Under the pieces are notes generated by a model. The model saw only the letters and a list, made by a program, of their open reading frames with translations. It did no database searches and was not told where the DNA came from. DNA of 46,077 bases from Candidatus Eiseniibacteriota bacterium (GTDB lineage: Bacteria; Eisenbacteria; RBG-16-71-46), in contig JACOSV010000072.1 in NCBI GenBank assembly GCA_016178725.1, positions 1-46,077 of the forward strand. The letters run 5' to 3'. Both the position numbers and the translations under genes were made by a program. Below, piece by piece: positions 7,432 through 16,708 of the stretch (position 1 is the stretch's first letter; every line of letters starts with the position of its first letter).

Positions 7432-8642
7432 GCGTCCGCCTCTCGCGCCTCGCGCAGCGTATCGGCCACTCGGGCACGATGGCCGCCGACGAGCGGATGC
7501 AGCGCCTGCGCGCCGCGGGCCGCGACATCGTGAGCCTCGGCGCGGGCCAGCTCGACTTCGACACGCCCGCGCCGATCGCGCACGCCGGGCGCGCCGCGAT
7601 CGACGAAGGACTCACGCGCTACACGCCGGTCGCGGGCACGCCCGCGCTGCGGGGCGCGGTGCGGCTCAAGTTCGAGCGCGAGAACGGGCTCGTGTACGGC
7701 GACGACCAGGTGATCGTCGGCGCCGGCGCGAAGGCGGTGATCTTCCACGCCCTGCTCGCGCTGGTGGATCCCGACGACGTTGTGCTGGTGCCGTCGCCCG
7801 CGTGGCCGAGCTACGCGTCCATGGTCTCGCTCGCCGGCGGCCGCGTCGTCCCCGTGCCGATCGAGGCGGCGTCGGGCTACCGGCTCACCGCGGCGGCGCT
7901 CGAACGCGCGATCGCCGCAGCGAACGGCCGGGCGCGCGGGCTGATCCTCAACTCGCCGCACAATCCGACCGGCGCGGTGATGTCCGCCGCCGATCAGGCC
8001 GCGATCGCGCGGGTCGCGTCGTCCGCCGACCTCTGGGTCGTGAGCGACGAGATCTACGAGCACCTGACGTACGACGGTCCGTTCGCGAGCTTCGCCGCCG
8101 CTCCGGGCGCGCTCGAACGCACGCTCACCGTGAACGGCGTCTCGAAGGCGTTCGCGATGACCGGGTGGCGCATCGGCTACGGCGGCGGCCCGGCGCCGCT
8201 GGTTCGCAGCATGGAGGCGCTGCAGAGCCACACGAGCGGCAACGCGAGCAGCATCGCGCAGCACGCGGCCGAAACCGCGCTGCGCTTGACCGTCGAGGGC
8301 GATCCGGCGATGACGGCCGAGCGCGCGCGGTTCCGCGCCGCGCTGATCGAGCGCCGCGACATGATGTGCGCGGCGCTCGCCGCGATCCCCGGCGTCTCGC
8401 TGGTGAAGCCGGGCGGCGCGTTCTATGTTTTCGCCGACGTGTCGCGGCGCTTCGGCGGGCCGGTCGGGGGCCGGACGGTCACGAGCTCGTCCGAGCTCGC
8501 CGACGCGCTGCTCGAGGACGCCGGCGTCGCGGTCGTGCCGGGCGCCGTGTTCGGCGACGACCGCGCGATCCGCATGTCGTTCGCCTCGTCGATCGAAGAG
8601 CTTGCGGCGGCGATGGCGCGCATCCGCGCCGCGCTCGCCTAG
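7428..8642 (+). CDS. Class I pyridoxal-phosphate aminotransferase (aspartate aminotransferase-like)
   Basis: A 404-residue fold-type I aminotransferase. SLGAGQLDFDTP and RYTPVAGTPALRGAV are the N-terminal substrate-binding blocks. LNSPHNPTGAV contains the conserved PLP-binding Asn, VSDEIYEHLTY the PLP pyridine-binding Asp and Tyr, and NGVSKAFAMTGWRIGY the Schiff-base Lys at residue 240. A C-terminal Arg that would bind the substrate carboxylate is in IRMSFASS. This pattern matches the 1-gamma (AspC-like) group acting on aspartate or aromatic amino acids; the exact substrate is not decidable. The GTG start overlaps the pta stop (GTGA). Confidence 0.9.
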   Translation: MSVRLSRLAQRIGHSGTMAADERMQRLRAAGRDIVSLGAGQLDFDTPAPIAHAGRAAIDEGLTRYTPVAGTPALRGAVRLKFERENGLVYGDDQVIVGAGAKAVIFHALLALVDPDDVVLVPSPAWPSYASMVSLAGGRVVPVPIEAASGYRLTAAALERAIAAANGRARGLILNSPHNPTGAVMSAADQAAIARVASSADLWVVSDEIYEHLTYDGPFASFAAAPGALERTLTVNGVSKAFAMTGWRIGYGGGPAPLVRSMEALQSHTSGNASSIAQHAAETALRLTVEGDPAMTAERARFRAALIERRDMMCAALAAIPGVSLVKPGGAFYVFADVSRRFGGPVGGRTVTSSSELADALLEDAGVAVVPGAVFGDDRAIRMSFASSIEELAAAMARIRAALA

Positions 8643-8658
8643 GAGAACCGCCCGCCCC

Positions 8659-9000
8659 ATGCCCACGTACGTCTATCGCTGCAAGAAGTGCGGCCACCAT
8701 TTCGAGCTCTTCCACAGCATCAAGGACGAGACGATCAAGCGTTGCCCGCGCTGCCGCGGGCGCGCCCAGCGCGTGCCGGCCGCCGGCGCCGGGATCCTCT
8801 TCAAGGGCTCGGGCTTCTACATCACCGACTACCGGAGCAAGGCGTACAAGGACAAGGCCAAGCAGGAGAAGTCTCCGAGCGGTGGATCGAGCGGTGGATC
8901 GAGCGGTGGATCGAGCAGCGGATCGAGCAGCGGATCCGGATCAGGCGGTGGCAAGGCATCGTCCAAGGGCGGCGGGAGCGGCCGCACGACGGCGGATTGA
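8659..9000 (+). CDS. FmdB-family zinc-ribbon protein with Gly/Ser tail
   Basis: A 113-residue protein. Residues 1-55 match the FmdB/CxxC regulatory family: MPTYVYRCKKCGHHFE, then RCPRCRGRAQRV, four cysteines in two CxxC pairs that should bind one zinc, and FKGSGFYITDYRS. Residues 75-113 are a Gly/Ser-rich tail encoded partly by a 12-base tandem repeat. Members are small proteins of unknown biochemical role, proposed as regulators. GGAG lies about 14 bases upstream of the ATG. Confidence 0.9.
   Translation: MPTYVYRCKKCGHHFELFHSIKDETIKRCPRCRGRAQRVPAAGAGILFKGSGFYITDYRSKAYKDKAKQEKSPSGGSSGGSSGGSSSGSSSGSGSGGGKASSKGGGSGRTTAD
8878..8937 (+). repeat. 12-bp tandem repeat coding the Gly/Ser tail of the FmdB-like protein
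   Basis: Five head-to-tail 12-base units: three of agcggtggatcg, then agcagcggatcg and agcagcggatcc. Each encodes a four-residue Ser/Gly unit. The near-identity of units suggests slippage expansion. Confidence 0.9.
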
Positions 9001-9008
9001 GGCCCGGA

Positions 9009-10931
9009 GTGGCGACGAGCCTCACGCGCACCCTGCTCGACGCGCACGCGGTCACGGCGCGCGACCGCGCCTGTGCGCCCGGCGCCGCGTTCACGCTGCT
9101 CGCGGACCACGTGGTGCTGGAAGGCCACGCCGCGACGCTCGCGCTGCTCGCGTTCGAGGCGCTCGCGCGACCGCGCGCGCCGCTCGAAGCCGTGCTGGTC
9201 GGCGACGGAGCTGGCGCGCCGGGCGCGGGCCGGTTCGAGTCGGCCGATGAGCGTCTCTATCGCCTGACCGCCGCGCGCCACGCGGGCGTCGCGTTCGTGG
9301 GCGCCGATCGCGGGCCCGTGCATCCGGTCTATCTCGCGCGCTTCGCCGGCCCGGGACGGATCGCGCTCGCGTGCGCGCCCGGCGCGTCCGCGGCCGGCGG
9401 TCTCGGCACGCTCGTCCTGCGGGCGGGCGAGATCGAAGCCGGCGCCGCGATCGCGGGCGCCTCGATCACGATCGCGACGCCGCGCATCGCCGGCGTGCGT
9501 CTGCCCGGCACGCTGCCGCCGTGGGCGGGCGGCCACGATCTCGCGTGCGTCCTCGCGTCGCGTCTTGCCGAGGCGCGGGTCGTGGACGGCGTGCTCGAGA
9601 TCGAGGGTCCGGGCGTCGCGTCGCTCGCGGTCGCCGAGCGCACCGCCGTCGCGCGCGCGGCACCCGCGCTCGGCATGCTCGCGTGCCTGTTTCCGTCGGA
9701 CGAGGTCACGCGCGCCTGGCTCAAGGCGCGCGGGCGCGAGCCCGACTGGAAGCCGTTCGCGACCGCGATCGATGCGGATGCGGACACCGTGATCGAGATC
9801 GACCTCGACAGCATCGAGCCGATGGAACGCGACGCGGCGACCGGAGCGTGCCGGCCCGTGGGCGAGGTCGAGCCGGTCGCTCTGTCACAGGTGATCGTCG
9901 GCGCCGACGCGGACCTCGCAGACCTGCTCCGTTTCGCGGCGCTGATCGAAGGGCGCGCGCTCGCGCTCGGCGTCGCCGTCGCGGCGCAGGCGGGGACGCG
10001 CGCGATCGCGGCGGCGCTCGAGCGATCGGGGGCGTGGAGCCGGCTCGCCGCGGCGGGCGTGTGGATGCTGCACCCGGGCGCGGCGCCCGTGGCGCCGCCC
10101 GCGCGCGGGGTGACGGCGGCCACGGCGACGTCCGTCACCGGCCCATACGCTCACGCGACGCGCGAGGTCTCGATCGCCGCGGCGGCGTGCGCGGCCGTGA
10201 CCGGCCGGCTCGGGGATCCGCGCGGAATCTTCGACGCGCCGCCCGCGGTCATCGAGATGGACGCCGTTCCGCCCGAGGATCTGTGGATGCCGAAAGCCGG
10301 AGACGACGCGGCGCCGCCTGTGCGCGGTGCTGCGGTGCACGCGCTGCCGGAGGCGCCGCCGATCACGACCGCGCTGCGCGGACCGGTGCTGCTCGCGCTC
10401 GGCGAGCGCGCCGCGGCGCGCCGCGTGCTCGCCGGCGGGCCGCGCGTGTGGCGCCATGCCTCGCACATCGCCGAGCTCGCGCGCCACACGTTCGCCGAGG
10501 CCGATCCGGCGTTCGCCGATCGTGCGCGCCGATCGCGTGGCGGCTTCGTCGTCGCCGGCGGCGGGTTCGGCGAGGGGGCGCGCCAGCCGCACGCGGCGCT
10601 CGCGCTGGCCGAGCTCGGCGTGCGCGCGGTGCTCGCGCGCTCGTTCGCGCCCGGTTGCGTGGCGGCGCTGGTGCGGCACGGCGTCCTGCCGCTCACGTTC
10701 GCCGTGCCCGACGACACGGCGCTGCTCGCGACCGGCGACGAGATCGAGATCCCCGGGCTCCCCGAGGGCCTCGAGCCCCACAAGCCGCTCGTGGTCCGCG
10801 ACCTCACGCGCGGCGGGCAGGCGCTCGTGCACCACGAGCTCGGCGAGCGCGAGATCGAGACGGTGCGCGCGGGCGGATGGCTGCAGGCCGTCCGCGCGAC
10901 GGCCGCCCTGCACGCGGCGGCGGCGGTCTAG
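9009..10931 (+). CDS. Aconitase-family protein lacking Fe-S cysteines and catalytic motifs (probable pseudoenzyme)
   Basis: A 640-residue protein colinear with the roughly 640-residue bacterial aconitase subfamily. Strong matches include [59 protein letters not shown] and, in the swivel domain (about 518-570), [28 protein letters not shown] and HGVLPLTF. The active-site blocks are altered. The expected SDSHT-type motif reads CAPGAS (about 122). The first cluster Cys block (GSCTN) reads GADAD (about 298). CGPC reads HPGAAP (about 355). NRNFEGR reads TSVTGPY. GSSREH reads GARQPH (about 523). It therefore should not hold a [4Fe-4S] cluster or hydrate aconitate. The frame is intact with normal codon use, so it is probably maintained. 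The GTG start aligns with the family N-terminus. It sits 2 bases before obgE. Confidence 0.82.
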   Translation: MATSLTRTLLDAHAVTARDRACAPGAAFTLLADHVVLEGHAATLALLAFEALARPRAPLEAVLVGDGAGAPGAGRFESADERLYRLTAARHAGVAFVGADRGPVHPVYLARFAGPGRIALACAPGASAAGGLGTLVLRAGEIEAGAAIAGASITIATPRIAGVRLPGTLPPWAGGHDLACVLASRLAEARVVDGVLEIEGPGVASLAVAERTAVARAAPALGMLACLFPSDEVTRAWLKARGREPDWKPFATAIDADADTVIEIDLDSIEPMERDAATGACRPVGEVEPVALSQVIVGADADLADLLRFAALIEGRALALGVAVAAQAGTRAIAAALERSGAWSRLAAAGVWMLHPGAAPVAPPARGVTAATATSVTGPYAHATREVSIAAAACAAVTGRLGDPRGIFDAPPAVIEMDAVPPEDLWMPKAGDDAAPPVRGAAVHALPEAPPITTALRGPVLLALGERAAARRVLAGGPRVWRHASHIAELARHTFAEADPAFADRARRSRGGFVVAGGGFGEGARQPHAALALAELGVRAVLARSFAPGCVAALVRHGVLPLTFAVPDDTALLATGDEIEIPGLPEGLEPHKPLVVRDLTRGGQALVHHELGEREIETVRAGGWLQAVRATAALHAAAAV

Positions 10932-10933
10932 CG

Positions 10934-11953
10934 ATGCTCGTCGATCTCGCCCGCATCCACGTCATCGCCGGGCGCGGCGGCGACGGATGCATCAGCTTCC
11001 GTCGCGAGAAGTACGTGCCGAAGGGCGGGCCCGACGGCGGCGACGGCGGGCACGGCGGCAGCGTCGTGCTCGAGGTGGATCCGCACGTACGCACGCTTCT
11101 TGACTGCCGCGAACAGCCTCGATACCGTGCCGATTCCGGTCGCGCCGGATCGGGCAACAATCGAACCGGGAAGGATGGCGAAGACCTCGTGATTCAGGTT
11201 CCCCCCGGCACGGTCGTGAAGGACTCCGAAGGCGGGACGCTCGCGGACCTGGTCCGCGCCGGCGAGCGCTGGGTCGCCGCGCAGGGCGGCCGCGGCGGCC
11301 GCGGCAACGCGCGCTTCGCCACCCCGACGCATCAGGCGCCGCGCCGCGCCGACCCCGGAACGCCGGGCGAGGAGCGCCGCCTCGAGCTCGAGCTCAAGCT
11401 CATCGCCGACGCCGGCTTCGTCGGCCTGCCGAACGCCGGCAAGTCCACGCTGCTCTCGCGCATCACGCGCGCGCGGCCGCGCATCGCCGACTATCCCTTC
11501 ACGACCCTCGAGCCGAATCTCGGCATCGTCATGGCGGACGCGGAGCGACACTTCGTCGCCGCCGATCTGCCGGGTCTGATCGAGGGCGCGCATCAGGGCA
11601 AGGGCCTCGGCCTCGAATTCCTGCGTCACGTCGAGCGCACGCGCGTGCTCGTGTTCCTGCTCGACGCGAGCCGCCCCGCGCCGGCCGACGATCTCGCGCT
11701 CCTCGAACACGAGCTGGCGCGCTACAGTCCGGCGCTGATGGAGAAGCGACGGCTCGTGACGCTCACCAAGTCGGATCTCATCGCGCCGGAGGCGCGCGCG
11801 ACGCTTGCCGCCTCGGTCGGTCTGCCCGGCGCATCGCTGATCAGCGCGCAGACGGGCGAGGGACTCGGGCCGTGGCTCGACCGGCTGTGGACGCTCCTGC
11901 CGCCCGCCACGTCCGGCGATGCGGAAGGGGAGGAGGCACCGCGTGACCGATAG
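10934..11953 (+). CDS. obgE: ObgE/CgtA GTPase, ribosome-assembly factor
   Basis: A 339-residue Obg GTPase. The N-terminal Obg domain has glycine-rich collagen-like turns ([43 protein letters not shown]). The G domain begins near residue 155 with G1 GLPNAGKST (164-172), switch [12 protein letters not shown]3 [10 protein letters not shown]4 TKSD and G5 ISAQTGEG. Obg proteins act in 50S maturation and stress responses. The C-terminal Asp/Glu/Arg tail is short. It usually follows rpmA, which is absent here. Confidence 0.97.
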   Translation: MLVDLARIHVIAGRGGDGCISFRREKYVPKGGPDGGDGGHGGSVVLEVDPHVRTLLDCREQPRYRADSGRAGSGNNRTGKDGEDLVIQVPPGTVVKDSEGGTLADLVRAGERWVAAQGGRGGRGNARFATPTHQAPRRADPGTPGEERRLELELKLIADAGFVGLPNAGKSTLLSRITRARPRIADYPFTTLEPNLGIVMADAERHFVAADLPGLIEGAHQGKGLGLEFLRHVERTRVLVFLLDASRPAPADDLALLEHELARYSPALMEKRRLVTLTKSDLIAPEARATLAASVGLPGASLISAQTGEGLGPWLDRLWTLLPPATSGDAEGEEAPRDR

Positions 11954-12614
11954 CATCAGCCAGCCGAAACCGTTCGACGCGCTCAACTCGCGCGGGCTCG
12001 CCGGCAAGCGCGACTACGTGCGCGGCCTCGAGCAGCGCCGCGACGAGGAGGCGCTCTCGCTCCTGGTCGAGTGCCTGTGCGACGAGTCGTGGTATTTGCG
12101 CGATCAGGCCGAAGAAGCGCTGATGCGCATCGGCCCCTCGGTGTGCCACGTGCTCCTGCCGCTGCTCGAGCAGGGCCTGTGGTTCACGCGCACCAGCTCG
12201 GCGCGGCTGCTCGGACGATTCGGCCACCGCGCGGCGGTGCCCGGACTCCTCCGCCTCGCCGAGGACGCGAACGAGACGGTGGCCGACGCGGCGCGCGACG
12301 CGCTGGTCGCGATCGGGCGCGGCAACGGCGGGATCTGCCTCGCGCAGGCGCTCCACGGTCTGGCGCCCGACGCGCGCCGTCGCCGCTTCGACGAGATCGC
12401 GATGCGCGACCGGACGCTCGCCGAGCGCATCGATCGCATGATGCGCAACGACGAGCTGATGGCGGCCGAGGGCGGCGAGGCGTTGAGCGACGATAGCGCC
12501 GTGGTGCGCGCGAGCGAAGAGGGCCTGGAGTGGGAAGTGCTCACCGGCCCGCCGATCAGCGTCCCCCGTCCCGAAACGCCGGGCGGCGGGCGTGCCGACA
12601 CCCCCGCAGCCTGA
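11943..12614 (+). CDS. HEAT-repeat protein, function unknown
   Basis: A 223-residue protein starting at a GTG 7 bases after a perfect AGGAGG, overlapping the obgE stop. Residues 35-130 hold about three helical HEAT/PBS-lyase-type repeats: [41 protein letters not shown] and [21 protein letters not shown] followed by DALVAIGR. The C-terminal 70 residues are acidic and then Pro/Gly-rich, probably flexible. Such proteins serve as protein-interaction scaffolds; partners cannot be deduced, although co-translation with obgE and dprA is clear. Confidence 0.75.
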   Translation: MTDSISQPKPFDALNSRGLAGKRDYVRGLEQRRDEEALSLLVECLCDESWYLRDQAEEALMRIGPSVCHVLLPLLEQGLWFTRTSSARLLGRFGHRAAVPGLLRLAEDANETVADAARDALVAIGRGNGGICLAQALHGLAPDARRRRFDEIAMRDRTLAERIDRMMRNDELMAAEGGEALSDDSAVVRASEEGLEWEVLTGPPISVPRPETPGGGRADTPAA

Positions 12615-13551
12615 TGCCGCCGCGCCCGGCGGCGCGCGCGTGCTCCCCGCCGATGCCGCGGACTACCCGCGCGGCCTCCTCGATCTCGCCGATCCGCCGG
12701 CGTGCCTCTACGTGCGCGGCGGCGCCCTGCCTCCGGTCGCGCGCGCGATCGCCGTCGTCGGGTCGCGCGCGGCCTCGCCCTCCGGCGTCGCGCGGGCGAC
12801 GCGTCTCGCCGGCGACCTCGCGCGGCTCGGCTTCACGATCGTGAGCGGACTCGCGCGCGGCATCGACGCCGCGGCCCATCGCGGCGCGCTCGACGCGGGC
12901 GGCCGCACGGTCGCGGTGATCCCCTCGGGTCTCGACGCGATCACGCCGAGTCATCACCTCGAGCTCGCGGACGAGATCGCCGTGCGCGGGGCGCTGGTGA
13001 CCGAATGCGCGCGCGGCGGTCCATGGGGCAAGGGCGCCTTCGTCGAGCGCAACCGCCTGATCGCGGCGATGGCCGCGGCGACCGTGGTGGTCGAGGCGGC
13101 GGAGCGGAGCGGCGCGCTCACCACCGCGGCGTGGGCGCGCTCGCTCGGCCGGCCGGTGCTCGCGGTCCCGGGTCCGGTCGAGCGTGAAACGGCGCGCGGC
13201 TGTCACGATCTGATCCGGCGCGGCGCGGCACTGTGTGAAGACGCCGGCGACGTGATCGCGGCGATCGACGTGGCGGGCGCGCCGCCGTCGCGCGTCCCGC
13301 GGCACGGCGTGCTACGCGCTTCCACGCCGCGCCGGCGCACGTCCGCACGCGCGGCCACGCGCGCGATCCCGGGGCTCGAGGCGACGCCCGAGGCGCGCGT
13401 GCTCGCGGCGCTCGGGCCGGAACCGGCGACGGTGGACGCGCTCGCGCGCGCCGCCGGCCTCGCGCTGCCCGAGACGCTCGCCGCGCTCACCACGCTCGAG
13501 TGGGCCGGTGCGGCCGCGGCGCGGCCCGGCCAGCGCTGGAGCGTGCCGTGA
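12592..13551 (+). CDS. dprA: DNA-processing protein DprA
   Basis: A 319-residue DprA/Smf protein. The Rossmann-like core is clear: AVVGSRAASPSGVARA, then FTIVSGLARGIDAAAHRGAL, TVAVIPSGLD, GALVTECARGG, FVERNRLIAAMA and GRPVLAVPGPV. These are the family blocks around the ssDNA/RecA-binding surface. The C-terminal 70 residues form a winged-helix domain (ATVDALARAAGLALPETLAALTTLEWAGA). DprA loads RecA on incoming single-stranded DNA in transformation, so together with the pilus genes it hints at natural competence. The GTG start overlaps the HEAT gene by 23 bases. Confidence 0.93.
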   Translation: MPTPPQPDAAAPGGARVLPADAADYPRGLLDLADPPACLYVRGGALPPVARAIAVVGSRAASPSGVARATRLAGDLARLGFTIVSGLARGIDAAAHRGALDAGGRTVAVIPSGLDAITPSHHLELADEIAVRGALVTECARGGPWGKGAFVERNRLIAAMAAATVVVEAAERSGALTTAAWARSLGRPVLAVPGPVERETARGCHDLIRRGAALCEDAGDVIAAIDVAGAPPSRVPRHGVLRASTPRRRTSARAATRAIPGLEATPEARVLAALGPEPATVDALARAAGLALPETLAALTTLEWAGAAAARPGQRWSVP

Positions 13552-14495
13552 GCCGCGCGCACGGCTTCGAGGCGGCGCTGGTGCGCGGCCTGCAAGGCGC
13601 GCTCGGCGCGATGCCGCGCGCGTTCGCGCAGGGGATGGGGGCCGGACTCGGTCGCGTCGCACACGGCATCGGCCTGCGGCGCTCGGTCGCGGCCGCCAAT
13701 CTCGCGCTCGCGTTTCCGGAGAAGAGCGAGCGCGAGCGCGCCGCGATCCTGGCCGCGCACTATCGCGACCTCGGCCTCGTCCTCGCCGAGTACGCCCGGC
13801 CGACGAAGACGGTGGACGCGCCGGAGGGCGAGGTCGTGGCGGCGTTCCGCGGCATGGAGCACCTCGAGCGCGCCGAGCGCGGCGGCCGCGGCGCCGTGCT
13901 GCTCACCGGGCACTACGGCAACTTCGGGCTGCTCGCCGCGACGCTCGCGAAGCGGCATCCGGTGGACATGGCGGGAAAGCCGATCCAGAACCCGCAGGTC
14001 GAAGCGCTGCTGGTCGAGATCGGACGCAGCGTCCGACTCGGCCGTATCCGCTTCGACCGCGGCGCGCGCCGCGTGTTCACGGCGCTCAAGGAGAACCGCT
14101 GGGTGATGCTGATGGCGGATCAGGACGCGGGACCGGACGGCGCGTTCGTGCCGTTCTTCGGCCGGCCGACCAGCACGTGGACCGGACCCGCGAGCATCGC
14201 GCTCCGTACCGGCGCACCGCTCGTCATGGCGTTCATCGTGCGCCGCGACGACGGCCGGCACGAGATCGACGTCCTGCCGCCGCCCGTGCTCGAGCGCCCG
14301 GAGGCCGCCGACGCGGACGTACGGCTCACGGCGCTCCATACCGCCGAGCTCGAGCGCCGTGTGCGGCGCCATCCGGCGATGTGGTTCTGGCTCCATCGCC
14401 GCTGGAAGAGCGCGCCGGGCGGCTCGGCGCCGGGCGCGACCGCCGCAGCGGCGGCGGCGGCGGCCGCGGCGGCGGCGGCGGCGGGGGCGGCGTGA
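13548..14495 (+). CDS. LpxL/HtrB-like lysophospholipid or lipid A acyltransferase
   Basis: A 315-residue protein of the lipid A biosynthesis acyltransferase family (LpxL/LpxM). Family landmarks are VAAANLALAFPEKSE, HYRDLGLVLAEYAR, the active-site-type HYGNFG (compare HX4(D/E)), GKPIQNPQVEALLVEIGR, LKENRWVMLMADQDAG, VPFFGRPTSTWTGPASIALRTGAPL and HPAMWFWLHRRWK. Such enzymes add secondary acyl chains to lipid A at the inner membrane. The canonical acidic residue of HX4(D/E) is not at the expected place (HYGNFG), so the acyl-transfer chemistry needs care. Residues 298-315 are an alanine run encoded by GCN repeats. The GTG overlaps the dprA stop (GTGA). Confidence 0.85.
   Translation: MSRAHGFEAALVRGLQGALGAMPRAFAQGMGAGLGRVAHGIGLRRSVAAANLALAFPEKSERERAAILAAHYRDLGLVLAEYARPTKTVDAPEGEVVAAFRGMEHLERAERGGRGAVLLTGHYGNFGLLAATLAKRHPVDMAGKPIQNPQVEALLVEIGRSVRLGRIRFDRGARRVFTALKENRWVMLMADQDAGPDGAFVPFFGRPTSTWTGPASIALRTGAPLVMAFIVRRDDGRHEIDVLPPPVLERPEAADADVRLTALHTAELERRVRRHPAMWFWLHRRWKSAPGGSAPGATAAAAAAAAAAAAAAGAA
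14442..14491 (+). repeat. Poly-alanine codon run at the 3' end of the acyltransferase gene
   Basis: An uninterrupted run of gcg/gcc/gca and gcggcggcgg triplets codes for more than ten alanines just before the stop. Simple triplet repeats like this vary in length through slippage. It is C-terminal and should not affect the catalytic core. Confidence 0.7.
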
Positions 14496-14935
14496 GCGGG
14501 CATGCGGCGTCGGTCCATCGTTTCGAGATCCGCGTGCGCTACGCCGACACGGATCAGATGGGATTCGCCTACTACGCGCACTACCTGCGCTGGTTCGAGA
14601 TCGGCCGCGCCGAGATGCTGCGGTCGCTCGGCCGCAGCTACCGCGCCGTCGAGGAGGCGGGGACGACGCTGCCGGTGGTCGAGGCGCACGTGCGCTACCT
14701 CAGGCCGGCGCGCTACGACGACATGATCGCGGTCGAGACCGGCATCGAGCGCCTCGCGCGCGCGTCGGTGCGGTTCGGCTACCGCATCGTGCGCGTCGCG
14801 GACGGCGACGTGCTCGCGTTCGGCGGCACCGAGCACTGCTTCATGATGCCGTCGGGGAAGCCGGGGCGCGTGCCGCCCGACCTCGCGGCGCTGCTCGAGC
14901 GCGCGCCGCGCGCGGCCGGTCCCCCGAACCGCTGA
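14492..14935 (+). CDS. ybgC: YbgC/4-hydroxybenzoyl-CoA thioesterase family protein
   Basis: A 147-residue hotdog-fold acyl-CoA thioesterase. The signature VRYADTDQMGFAYYAHYLRWFE (positions 15-36) includes the catalytic Asp in the DTD motif and the central-helix residues. LPVVEAHVRYLRPARYDD and SVRFGYRIVR are later hotdog strands. YbgC in the Tol-Pal operon hydrolyses short acyl-CoAs at the cell envelope; tol genes are absent here. The GTG overlaps the acyltransferase stop (GTGA), so the two lipid-related enzymes are probably co-translated. Confidence 0.88.
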   Translation: MSGHAASVHRFEIRVRYADTDQMGFAYYAHYLRWFEIGRAEMLRSLGRSYRAVEEAGTTLPVVEAHVRYLRPARYDDMIAVETGIERLARASVRFGYRIVRVADGDVLAFGGTEHCFMMPSGKPGRVPPDLAALLERAPRAAGPPNR

Positions 14936-14964
14936 TCGCGACGTCCCGCGAGCGGGGCGCGATC
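14934..14964. terminator. Hairpin between convergent genes
   Basis: GATCGCG at 14934-14940 pairs with CGCGATC at 14958-14964, and CCCGC/GGG pairs inside the loop. It starts within the ybgC stop codon and ends six bases before the stop of the minus-strand GH57 gene. There is no T-run on either side. It is placed to separate the converging transcripts, but terminator activity is inferred. Confidence 0.45.
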
Positions 14965-14969
14965 CGGGA

Positions 14970-16697
14970 TCAGCGTGCGCCGACCGCCGCGTCGCGCGTC
15001 CGACCGGCGTAGCCGCGCCAGTCGAAGTCGGGGAAGAGCGCGTCGCGTCGCTCGCACTCGGCCAGGAACTGCTCGTCGGCCTCGGACAGCGATCCGCCCT
15101 CGATGCGGCGCTCGGCGAGTGCGGCGATGCGCGCGAAGTCCTCGGCGTGCTCGGTGACGCGCAGCTCGGCGTAGTCGCGCGCGGCGAACGTGGTGATCAG
15201 GAACTGCCAGTCGGACGATTCGAGCAGGAGCAGCTCACGTCCCGCCTGCGCGAGCAGGCGCTCCAGCAGCGGATCGGATCCGGGCGCGCCGGCGCGCCCC
15301 GCGGCGTCGCGCGCCGCCTTCGCGTAGCGCGCTTCGGCCGCGTGCACCAGCGGCCACGTCCAGCGCGTCGCCTCGTTGTCCCACACCTGGTGTCCGCCGC
15401 CGTCGCCCCACGATCCCTCGGGCAGCGCGACTGCCTCGTCCGGCGGCTGCCGTTCGAGGATCGCGCCGGCGGCGTGCGCGTCGATGCCGGCCTCGGCGCA
15501 GCGGTCGAGCACCGCGCCCAGGAATCGCGGCCCCTCGAACCACCAGTGGCCGAAGAGCTCGGTGTCGAACATGGCGCAGATCACCGGCGGCACGCGCTGC
15601 GACCGCGCCGCCTCGCCGAGCGTGCGCTCGAGCAGCGAGACGAAGTGCGCGGCGTGGGCGGGTGCGCGCGCCTCGGCCTCGGCCGGACGGTAGACCTGCT
15701 TGTGCGCGAGGTCGGCGCGCGGGTGCGTGACGCTCCAGTAGCGATGTCCGCCGGGGAAGCGTTTCTTGTGAAAATCGAGATAGGCGCCGTCGCCGGGATA
15801 GCCGTGCTCGCCGCTCCACACCTGCATCGCGGTGACGGGATCTCGGCCGAAGCAGGCGACGCCGGCTTCGCGTCCAACGCGGTACGGCCGGTAGGGCGGA
15901 TGCGCCGCGAGCGCGGTCGCGCCGCGCGCGTCGCGCGCGAGGTGATGGAGCGCCGCGAAGCGGTCGGCGTAGACGCCGAGCGGCGATCCGCCCGAGAGCA
16001 GATGGCTGTCGACGAAGAAGTAGGCGAGGCCGTGCTCGGCGAGCAACGATTCGATCCCGCGCCGCGCGATCTCGGGCGCGCCCGAGCCCTGCGGCGCGCG
16101 CCACGGACCGGCGGGCCGGTACGCGCACTCGGGGAGCCAGATGCCGCGCGGCGCCCGGCCGAAGTGGCGGCGATGCGCGGTGACGGCGGTGCGCAGCTGC
16201 CCGGCCGCGGCGACGTCGCTCGAAAGCAGCGGCAGGTAGCCGTGTGTCGCGCCGCACGTGATGATCTCGATCGCGCCCTTCTCCTCGAGCCGGCGGAAGC
16301 GCTGCACGAGGTTCGGGCCCTGCGCGCCCATGAAGTCCTCGAGGCTCGAGCGGTAGAAGCGCTCCCAGCGCGCCGCGAGCTCGGCGAGCGCCGCCTCGCC
16401 GGAGCGCGTGAACCAGGCGCGGTCCTCGGCCGCGGCCGCGGTCTTCTGATCGAGATAGGTGACGAACTCGCGCTGGAATCCGGGATGGGCGAGCTGTTCG
16501 CACAGCACCGGCGTCAGTCCGAGCGTGACGCCGAGCGCACGGCCCTCGCGCGCCCGCTCGTGCAGCACGCGCGCGAGCGGCAGATAGGTCTCGGCGGCGG
16601 CCTCATTGAGCCAGTCGACGCCGTGCGGCCAGCGGCCGTGGTGGAGCACCCACGGCAGGTGCGAGTGCAGGACGAACGTGAACGTGCCGCGCGACAT
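14970..16697 (-). CDS. Glycoside hydrolase family 57 protein (glycogen branching enzyme-like, DUF1957)
   Basis: A 575-residue GH57 protein. It begins TFTFVLHSHLPWV, the usual first strand of this TIM-like barrel. GIWLPECAYRP at about residue 185 contains the probable nucleophile Glu, and FDTELFGHWWFEG at about 375 the acid/base Asp and the conserved aromatic cluster; both match GH57 alpha-1,4-glucan branching enzymes. HGYPGDGAYLDFHKK and the C-terminal helical domain (RELLLLESSDWQFLITT) are also typical. The likely substrate is glycogen or another alpha-glucan in the cytoplasm, although amylase activity cannot be excluded. It is downstream of the DUF3467 gene in one minus-strand unit. Confidence 0.88.
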   Translation of the reverse strand: MSRGTFTFVLHSHLPWVLHHGRWPHGVDWLNEAAAETYLPLARVLHERAREGRALGVTLGLTPVLCEQLAHPGFQREFVTYLDQKTAAAAEDRAWFTRSGEAALAELAARWERFYRSSLEDFMGAQGPNLVQRFRRLEEKGAIEIITCGATHGYLPLLSSDVAAAGQLRTAVTAHRRHFGRAPRGIWLPECAYRPAGPWRAPQGSGAPEIARRGIESLLAEHGLAYFFVDSHLLSGGSPLGVYADRFAALHHLARDARGATALAAHPPYRPYRVGREAGVACFGRDPVTAMQVWSGEHGYPGDGAYLDFHKKRFPGGHRYWSVTHPRADLAHKQVYRPAEAEARAPAHAAHFVSLLERTLGEAARSQRVPPVICAMFDTELFGHWWFEGPRFLGAVLDRCAEAGIDAHAAGAILERQPPDEAVALPEGSWGDGGGHQVWDNEATRWTWPLVHAAEARYAKAARDAAGRAGAPGSDPLLERLLAQAGRELLLLESSDWQFLITTFAARDYAELRVTEHAEDFARIAALAERRIEGGSLSEADEQFLAECERRDALFPDFDWRGYAGRTRDAAVGAR

Positions 16698-16708
16698 CGC
16701 GTGCCCGA

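Noticed and set aside
8878-8937. CRISPR-like short repeats in the fmdB tail
   Set aside because: The repeats are contiguous 12-base coding units without spacers.
14442-14491. Possible assembly artefact in the GCG run
   Set aside because: The run is in frame, the acyltransferase stop and ybgC start overlap normally after it, and such runs are expected in GC-rich genomes; no evidence of error.
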